64,000 nt of DNA, taken from Rhizomys pruinosus. Taxonomy: Eukaryota; Chordata; Mammalia; Rodentia; Spalacidae. A program made the translations under genes and the position numbers. The notes beneath the pieces were generated by a model. The model did no database searches. It was not told the origin of the DNA and saw only the letters and a program-made list of their open reading frames with translations. Shown here one piece after another: positions 57,370 through 64,000 of the stretch. The stretch covers positions 59,130 through 123,129 of the forward strand of contig VZQC01000598.1 of assembly GCA_009823505.1 (NCBI GenBank), given 5' to 3'. The first letter of the stretch is position 1, and every line of letters starts with the position of its first letter.

Positions 57370-58400
57370 ATTGGACAAAACACCTTTAGAAATATTATTT
57401 AAAACATGCAGCTCTGATTAATTGTGCTGCCAAGGCTGAGATGACATCTTGCACCTTTGGTTTTAAAACTATGATCTCATTGAAATACTTTAACAAGTGA
57501 TGGAAAACAGAATTATATGTAATAATTAAAGAACTGACAATATCAAAGGTACTTAGGCTGTTTCATTGAAGGGAAGAGTTTGCAGGGGAAGCCATGTGCC
57601 ACTGTTCAAGTACCAGAGTATGAATGAATCCAGCGATTTTTAAAATGGTCTCTGGTCAGAAGGATGGTGCCTCAGCATAGGAGAAAAAGAAAAGAGAAAA
57701 AAATCTGTTAGTGAACCCATAAGGGTTAGAATCAGATCTTCAGCATCTGGAAACAAGAAAAAAAACTGGAAAAGAAAATTTTTTAGTTGTAATACCTGTG
57801 GGGGGAAAATAATTTGGACAGATAAGAAATAAAACCTTCAGATAAGCAGTGTAGAAACCTAGGAACCCGAGTTTGAATCAGGCCTTTGAAAAAAGAGGCA
57901 TGCCAAAAGTAAATTTAATTTAATTTTTATTTTCGTGCTTGTGCACAACATAGAATAAAAGAAGTTTGAAGTGGCCACTTTGTTTTGACAAAAAACATAC
58001 AGGAGAACATGGACACATGACAGTTACAAAGACACATTGAAGAACGGTTATAACACAGAGACCGGTTGGACAGACACATGACCTAACTGTATCCATTAAC
58101 TCTGGACAATGGGAGAATCCCTTTTTTATTTAAAGTTTTACATCATTGTCCAGGGCTGTAGAACCTAATTGCAATTATCACATTTACAAAGCATCACTTA
58201 GAGTTTAAGACATCTACTTAGGTGCAAACAGCCTGTATGTCCATACTGTGCTTTGGAGCACAGGCTGTTCGTGTACACATGCAAAGGATGGTGAACAGGG
58301 CAGGCAGGAAAATCTGGTGGCTTGTGTATATTACCTGGTAATTTAATGAAAATACATTTAGTTAGTGGAAAAAGAGGCTTGTATCCAGAAGCAGACATAA
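57370..58400. other. AT-rich stretch, no gene
   Basis: Part of the candidate proviral interior. No retroviral motif or coding frame is visible here. Confidence 0.35.
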
Positions 58401-58411
58401 AACGAATTTCT

Positions 58412-58642
58412 GGGGCTGGAGAGATGGCCTAGCGGTTAAGAGCACCGACTGCTCTTGCAGAGGATCCGGGTTTGATCCCCTGCACCCACATGGCAGCTGA
58501 GAACAGTCTGTAACTCCAATTCCAGGAGAACTCCAGTTCCAGGGGAATCTGAGACCCTCTTCTGACCTCCGCGGCATTACACGACACGGGTGCGCAGACC
58601 TACATGCAGACAGTACATTCATATACATAAAAATAAATAAAA
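58412..58642 (+). repeat. B2 SINE, young lineage-specific type
   Basis: GGGGCTGGAGAGATGGCCTA, CCGACTGCTCTTGCAG, CCGCGGCATTACACGACACG, TACATGCAGACAGTACATTC and a tail. AACGAATTTCT and AATGGATTTCT suggest a duplication with two mismatches. Confidence 0.95.
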
Positions 58643-59329
58643 AAAATGGATTTCTGAAAATGGGGTTTATAAAGAAAAAACAATGAAATGGAAAATGCCA
58701 AAATCTGAAATAATCCCTTAAAATTAGGCAAAAGTCTTGTAATCAAAATATGAAAATACCAAAAAACAAAACAGTGTTTGTTAAAAGGCCAAATGATGTA
58801 AAAATCTCAAACAAAAGCCTGTTGATTGTATTTTGAAATGGATGAAAAACCAATAAAATAAAAACTTGGTTACTCTATAAAAATGTATTAAAGCAATTCC
58901 AATTCACTTTATATAATCCAATATAAAACCCAAACACCAAAATTGTGAAAGGATCAGAACATGCCATTAAATAAATTGTAAAATAATTAAAACGTGGCAT
59001 TAGCTGTTATGAGGTCTGATGTAAATTTAGGCTTTCTGCCATGCGGTGTAGCAGAGGGTGCGGTTCAGCGCCACCATGGAAACAGGGGCCTGCACAGACA
59101 AAGCCTCAAGATAGTGGCTGAGGAGTGGGTATGGATTAGCACAGTTGCCATGGAAAGGAGGCTAGTGGACACAGTCTTTCATTCCCTTTTCTGTTCTAAT
59201 GCTCCTGCAGGAAAAGCAGCACATAGTGGTGGCAGGGCATGGCGGTGTTTGAGAGCCACATGACAGGGTGGGGGGGGCACAGTAAAAGAAAGAAAAAGAC
59301 TGAGGAGAGGAGAGGAGAGAAGATCTGTA

Positions 59330-59355
59330 GGAAGGAAGGAAGGAAGGAAGGAAGG
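59330..59355. repeat. (GGAA)n microsatellite
   Basis: About six GGAA units next to an AG-rich stretch (GAGGAGAGGAGAGG). Confidence 0.9.
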
Positions 59356-59905
59356 TATTTTTTTAGCCTCTAAGGACCATCTGAGGACTAGGGCACGTCC
59401 ACCTTAGTGTCAGGGGTGTTGGTCAGAGACCCCAGGTCTACATGACCAACGTGGGGGGCTCTGAGATGGGGTCTGCAAGCCTGTGAAGATCAGCATCCCG
59501 AAATTCACAGGGGAGACCAGGAAGATGGGTCTAGATTCTGTCCCCAGCATCCCAGTGGACAGCAGTCTCTGGATGGAAAAATCGGGGTGGGGGAGATGCT
59601 GATAATGCCGGCACTCAGGGGTCCAAAACTGAACAGAGGAACTACATCCTTTAAGGGGAAGGCTAAAAGAATGAAGGAGGAGAATCGGAGGAAAAGACAC
59701 AGGTGGAAAGCAGTAGGTTAGAATTCATACAGGAAATGTCGAGGCAGAGGGGCAGCTAGAGGGGGCAGAACACACAGGGGGATAAGAAGAGACAGTATCT
59801 TTGGCTGAATGGTGGTGAGTGCTGTCTAGCCTGCACCTGGTAACCGGCTTGACTGGAGGCCTTACTGGCTACCCCGAGGGGCGGGGGGAGGCTGGCAAAA
59901 TGGTG

Positions 59906-59925
59906 ATCCGTGTCACAAGGCACCA
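59906..59925 (-). other. Primer-binding-site-like sequence (tRNA-His type)
   Basis: Three bases inside the 5' LTR end, the minus strand reads TGGTGCCTTGTGACACGGAT. A site complementary to the 3' end of tRNA-His would read TGGTGCCGTGACTCGG. The observed one differs by an insertion of TT and one substitution. Such sites occur in RTVL-H/HERV-H-like class I elements. Confidence 0.55.
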
Positions 59926-59928
59926 GAA

Positions 59929-60259
59929 TGTTAGGTTATAAAAAGCATGAACCCCAATAAAAGGCACATGAGGCTTAGGTCACTCCAGGAATATGCTTTA
60001 CTTCCATGTGGGACTGGCAGCGTGAGCTGCCTGCAGACACGTGGTGGAAGACAGGGGAAGAAAGAGGGACAGGACAGAGAGAGGGGGCGCAGAGAGGCAG
60101 AGAGAGGCAGAGAGAGAGAGAGATGGTGGCTGGGGTCCACCCATTTATGTCCATGGGGCGGGGCCTCAGGTACAAGGGAAGGGGTCAGAAGATTGATGGC
60201 TTCTGGAGGAACTGGGCACCTGTGTGCTCTTTGGGATTCTGGGAAGCCTAGACCTAACA
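59929..60259 (-). mobile_element. 5' LTR of the candidate ERV1-like provirus
   Basis: 331 bp, TGTTAGGTTATAAAAAGC to CCTAGACCTAACA. On the minus strand GGCCCCGCCCC precedes CATAAATGG, a plausible Sp1/TATA-like promoter, and a C/T-rich region follows. The outer flank AGTTC (60260-60264) matches the outer flank of the other LTR, AGTAC (54679-54683), at four of five bases, as an aged target-site duplication would. Confidence 0.75.
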
Positions 60260-60525
60260 AGTTCATTATTATTTTGATCCTTTTGGTATTGGCATATGAG
60301 AAATGAACGCCTCTGTACTCCAAATTTATCCTTCATTGGTTGTATGTGATACATAATATGACATCTTGCCACCTGGTCAATGCTAACCCCCAAATGCTAG
60401 AAAGGCACTGAAGGAAGAAGGGACTTCTCTTCCTAGTGAACAACACTTGCTCATGACTGTGTGGGTTCTAGTGTGTATTATGTGCAGTGGATCCCACTTT
60501 TGATGAATTAAACATGTGGCTTTGG

Positions 60526-60742
60526 TGGGCTGGAGATATGGCTCAGTAGTAAGAGTATTGGCTGCTCTTTCAGAAGATCTGGGTTTGATTCCCAGCACCC
60601 ACATGGCAGATTACAGCCATCCATAACTCCAGTTCCAGAGGAAACCAATGCCCTTTTCTTATTTCTGTGGGCATTGCACAACACAGGTGAATTTACACAC
60701 ATGCAGACAATGCACTCATATACATAAAATAAAAAGAAATAA
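60526..60742 (+). repeat. B2/B3 SINE
   Basis: TGGGCTGGAGATATGGCTCA to ATACATAAAATAAAAAG. The 16-bp duplication AAACATGTGGCTTTGG flanks it at 60510-60525 and 60743-60758. Its 3' module (GGGCATTGCACAACACAGG) is related to, but older than, the CCGCGGC type. Confidence 0.95.
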
Positions 60743-60759
60743 AAACATGTGGCTTTGGG

Positions 60760-61220
60760 AGTTCAAAAGATACTGCACGTGACTTCCTAAAATAGGTACC
60801 TCAGCTACTTGTTGAATCTTGTGGAGCTCACAGCTCTCTGTAAGATATGTTCCAAAGACATTTATTCTATCTTGCTTCTTGGAACTTTCCCAGCAATGAC
60901 CTTTGGATGAGTTCCTGTTGACATTTTCTTGGTTGGCCCAATTGGTGCCTAAACCTGCTTCCCCTTCCCCCAATCTAACAGCAACCCTCATGCGTACTTC
61001 CTGGAAAATTAAGTCAGCATCTCAACAGGCACATTTTTGCCTTGCTTTTGTCTTGCTGATTTTGAACAAATTCTAGCCAGGACCACCCAGGAGTTTTCTT
61101 CAGTGACAGTGAGACCCAAAGCTAGAAAGCAACCTCCCCTCCTCCACTTCCAAGTTTGTTCTGCTCTTAGAGTCACCATTATGCTATGTTGGGATTTCAT
61201 CTATTTCCTCTAAGTTCTTT
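60760..61220. other. No gene or clear repeat seen
   Basis: Single-copy-looking DNA of fairly even composition. Frames are under 95 codons. Confidence 0.4.
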
Positions 61221-61237
61221 GTAAGAAGTTAATAATT

Positions 61238-61403
61238 AATTAATTAATTTATTTATTTATTGCTCTTTTTGAAACAGGGTCTCCCTGTAGTCCAAGCTGT
61301 TTTAGAACTCACTCTGTAGACCAGGCTGGCCTTGAACTCACAAAGATCCGCCTGCCTCTGCCTCCCGAGTGCTAGGATTAAAGGCGTGCACCACCACTCC
61401 TGG
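61238..61403 (-). repeat. B1 SINE with an (ATTT)n tail
   Basis: GCTCTTTTTGAAACAGGG to CACCACTCCTGGC, preceded by TTAATTAATTTATTTATTTA. The 16-bp duplication TAAGAAGTTAATAATT lies at 61222-61237 and 61404-61419. Confidence 0.97.
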
Positions 61404-61555
61404 CTAAGAAGTTAATAATTTATATTAAGACTTCAGTTACTAGGTAGTTTTTGATATAGGTATCCACAACTCTTGCAGAAATAGATTGTGATGGACAGAT
61501 TTCATTGTTCTTTTGAGGTCGCTGAGCCACATGCAGAATGACAATGAGATATTTC

Positions 61556-61801
61556 TTTTTTTTTTAATTTTATTTATTTCCATATGTGTATGAATGTATT
61601 GTCTGCATGCAAGTCTGTGCACCCATGACGTGCAACGCCGCGGAGGTCAGAAGAGGGTGTCGGACTCCCCTGGAACTGGAGCTCTCCTGGAACTGGAGTT
61701 TCAGACGGCTCTCAGCCGCCATGTGGGTGCTGGGGATCGAACCCGGGTCCTCTGCAAGAGCGGTCGGCACTCTTAACCACTAGGCCATCTCTCCAGCCCC
61801 A
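61556..61801 (-). repeat. B2 SINE, young lineage-specific type
   Basis: The T-rich tail, GTATGAATGTATTGTCTGCA, CATGACGTGCAACGCCGCGG, GGGGATCGAACCCGGGTCC and CATCTCTCCAGCCCC. The 15-bp duplication ACAATGAGATATTTC lies at 61541-61555 and 61802-61816. It is full length. Confidence 0.97.
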
Positions 61802-62002
61802 ACAATGAGATATTTCAACCTCACTCCTTGCAAAGAGCTGTATCTTGACCGAGAACTGCATAATGAAGAAAGTCATTTCTTTAAAATGTTTTAAGGTTTT
61901 AAAAATTTTACCCATTGACCTGATATCAAATTTCACATTGGTTGATAGAAGCTGAAGTAGTGCACAAGTGAGAGAGTAAAGAGGAATTAGTGAATCAAAC
62001 TC

Positions 62003-62006
<4 letters not shown>

Positions 62007-62048
<42 letters not shown>

Positions 62049-62212
62049 GATACACAGAGACATACACACGCAGAGACATACACACACACAGAGACACATA
62101 CACACAGACTCCCCCCAGACACATTCACACAGACACAGACACACACACACAGACACATAAACACAGACACAGACACAGTCACACAGACAGACACACACAC
62201 AAACATACACAC
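62007..62212. repeat. (CA)n and ACACAGAC-type microsatellite
   Basis: A pure (CA)n run to about 62044, then ACACAG/ACATAC units to 62210. The long Cys/Val-rich minus-strand frames are repeat by-products. Confidence 0.95.
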
Positions 62213-62397
62213 TTGAAAATTATCCCAACTTTCTCCTTTAGAAGCTTGAACAGTCTATATTTGAAGTCTTTCTCCAAGCATTTACCTTTGCATTTGACAA
62301 CAAGGGAATATATAGCCTGGACCATTTTTATTTCTATTATTACTAGACAAAACAACTTTAATACAATGAAAAGAAAAGATTAAAAAAAAAAAGTAAA

Positions 62398-62605
62398 GGG
62401 GCTGGAGAGATGGCTCAGTGGTTAAGAGCACTGGCTGCTCTTGCAGAGGACCCAGGTTTGATTTCTAGCACCTATGTGGTGACTAACAACCATCCGTAAC
62501 TCCAGTTCCAAGGGATCCAGCATCCTCTTCTGACTGCCATGGGCATTGCATGACAGGGGAGCGCTTACTTACATACATGCAGGCACTCATACAAATAGAA
62601 AAATA
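62398..62605 (+). repeat. B2/B3 SINE
   Basis: GGGGCTGGAGAGATGGCTCA, GGACCCAGGTTTGATTTCTA, GCATTGCATGACAGGGGAGC and CATACATGCAGGCACTCATA. The flanking duplication is not resolved. Confidence 0.9.
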
Positions 62606-63570
62606 AGATAACAGAATCATTATAAGCAACTAAAGTGAGGCGAATTAACATAAAGTAACCCAGTTTGGAAAGAAAAGAACTATCTGGGTATAACATTGCT
62701 TAATACAAAATAGTGGAGATGTAAAGCACTTTTGAATAGCGGTAGGAGATAAAACTTTCTTTAGCTTCCTTTGACAGTTTGGTTCAGTTAATGAGTCTCC
62801 CCTCAAGGTCTCTGTGCCATAATGAAATGCAATTACAAGGAGGGAGGAAATGGAACAAATATTTAATCATTGTCCAGGAGCCAGAATAGAAGCAACAACC
62901 TGAGAATAGTCTGATGGAGCTTGATGGCTTGGCTGCCCAGGAGAGCTCGATTCCTCCACCAGAATGATGCTCCTTCTGCAGGTGATGCATTGATTTCTCA
63001 CCTCAATTCCTCTGCCACCTGCACTACACATCAGGCCTTTTATACTGCTGCCTCTGACAATGGAAGGGCAGTGTTCTTAGGCTGAAACAATGCAGAAATA
63101 AATACTCCTAATTATTAGCACATTGAAGTGCAGTTCTGATATACCATTAGTTTTCCCAAGAGCCCAATTTTACTCAGTATGTTTTTTTTTTCTCTGTAGA
63201 AAATGCAATCAAAGAGTCAGCCATCAGCAAACCATTAAGGACATATAGTTCCCAAAGAAGTATGAATCAAACCAGAGTAGTATTCTGTACTCTTCACAAA
63301 ATGAGACATCCATTGCCAGAGATTTTACTTCTCTTTCCCTTTCTTCTTTTATCCTATGTGCTCTTCAGCCCCAGATTGAGATGAAAAGTTGTCTTGCTTG
63401 TCTGGAAAAACACTGCAGATGAAGCTCCCTGGCCTTCACCAGGCTCTCCCACTTGCTGGTTCTGGTCCTTAACAATTGCTGGATGAATTCCTTATAGCCA
63501 TGGTGTTGCTTTTGCAACTTTATCTTTGTCTGATTCCATTCTGAAGTAGAGCTTCTCTTCCCTTGTGTTT
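62606..63570. other. Repeat-free ~0.95 kb without a recognisable gene
   Basis: No repeat is visible and composition is closer to average than in the rest of the window. I cannot tell an enhancer or untranslated exon from neutral DNA by eye. Confidence 0.4.
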
Positions 63571-64000
63571 CTTCCTCCTCCTCCCTCTCCTCTTCCTCCT
63601 CCTCCTCCTCCTCCTCCTCCTCCTCCTCCTCCTCCTCCTCCTCCTCCTCCTCCTCCTCCTCCTCCTCCTCCTCCTCCTCCTCCTCCTCCTCCTCCTCCTC
63701 CTCCTCCTCCTCCTCCTCCTCCTCCTCCTCCTCCTCCTCCTCCTCCTCCTCCTCCTCCTCCTCCTCCTCCTCCTCCTCCTCCTCCTCCTCCTCCTCCTCC
63801 TCCTCCTCCTCCTCCTCCTCCTCCTCCTCCTCCTCCTCCTCCTCCTCCTCCTCCTCCTCCTCCTCCTCCTCCTCCTCCTCCTCCTCCTCCTCCTCCTCCT
63901 CCTCCTCCTCCTCCTCCTCCTCCTCCTCCTCCTCCTCCTCTTCTTCTTCTTCTTCTTCTTCTTCTTCTTCTTCTTCTTCTTCTTCTTCTTCTTCTTCTTC
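63571..64000. repeat. (CCT)115-(CTT)20 trinucleotide tract, runs off the window
   Basis: An imperfect C/T lead-in (63571-63594) is followed by a pure CCT run from 63595 to 63939 (345 bp, 115 units), then pure CTT from 63940 to the last base. The other strand is (AAG)n(AGG)n. All six frames are stop-free here, so any frame across it is meaningless. Confidence 0.99.

Larger units (their letters stand above)
55265..59928 (-). mobile_element. Internal region of the candidate ERV1-like provirus
   Basis: It lies between two like-oriented LTRs. Next to the 5' LTR (right) there is a His-type primer site and about 0.9 kb of CT-rich (minus strand), leader-like text. Next to the 3' LTR (left) is an integrase-end-like fragment and no envelope. 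No complete gag, pol or env frame is visible, so it is non-coding as it stands. A B2, a 122-bp tandem duplication and an older ERVL-LTR-like fragment lie inside. The alternative is two independent insertions of one LTR family. Confidence 0.55.

Noticed and set aside
54684..60259. Reading the provirus on the plus strand because TATAAAAA and AATAAA occur near the left end of each LTR
   Set aside because: These motifs lie 8 and about 28 bases from the LTR edge, too close to the start for a U3 promoter. The primer site, purine tract and integrase-like fragment all agree on the minus strand.
59947..60306. A 119-codon plus-strand frame and a 130-codon minus-strand frame near 60 kb
   Set aside because: Both lie in the AG/CT-rich LTR, and similar frames occur in the other LTR copy. 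They are LTR sequence with no recognisable protein.
61712..62212. A 166-codon minus-strand frame starting Cys/Val-rich
   Set aside because: It begins in the (CA)n tract, crosses unique sequence and ends in a B2. It shows no domain or conserved composition.

Overview
The window is mammalian nuclear DNA from a muroid rodent. The diagnosis rests on dense B1 (7SL-derived), B2/B3 (tRNA-derived) and B4 SINEs, Lx-like L1 3' ends and rodent-type ERVL LTRs. The youngest B2 copies share a 3' module (CCGCGGCATTGCACGACACG, then TGCACAGACC) that I do not recognise as the usual mouse or rat B2 consensus, so a muroid other than Mus or Rattus is likely, but I cannot name the species. Base composition is AT-rich with few CpGs. 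I found no intact protein-coding gene, no convincing exon and no structural RNA gene. The window looks like intergenic or intronic DNA.

Layout. 0-20 kb: AT-rich single-copy DNA with scattered SINEs, a solo LTR with perfect target-site duplications (4.3-4.8 kb), L1 fragments (9.0, 12.5-13.1 and 17.4 kb) and a large ACAGAC-type microsatellite (15.6-16.0 kb). 20-26 kb: a dispersed duplication sharing a B1 breakpoint, a 185-base N gap flanked by two versions of the same locus (probable assembly artefact), a tandem duplication inside an old L1, and an ERVL-type solo LTR. 30-46 kb: a B2/B1 chimeric SINE, a G-rich tract, nested SINEs, an LTR whose poly(A) signal was duplicated by a B1 insertion, an ERVL-like remnant on the minus strand (37.8-39.6 kb), an L1 3' end split by another LTR, and a 3'-truncated, frameshifted EEF1A1 retrocopy (45.8-46.1 kb). 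47-54.7 kb: mostly repeat-poor.

54.7-60.3 kb holds the best candidate for an overlooked element: two copies of a ~335-bp LTR in the same orientation. A tRNA-His-like primer-binding site lies beside the right LTR. A purine-rich tract and an integrase-like C-terminal fragment lie beside the left one. Together they suggest a degenerate minus-strand gammaretrovirus-like provirus. It appears non-coding, and a B2 sits inside its 3' LTR. The window ends in a (CCT)115-(CTT)20 tract that runs off the edge.

Biologically, the content is transposable elements, their mutual insertions, small duplications and simple repeats. Repeat family names are by-eye assignments from remembered family features and have not been checked by alignment. 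I see no new gene system here.
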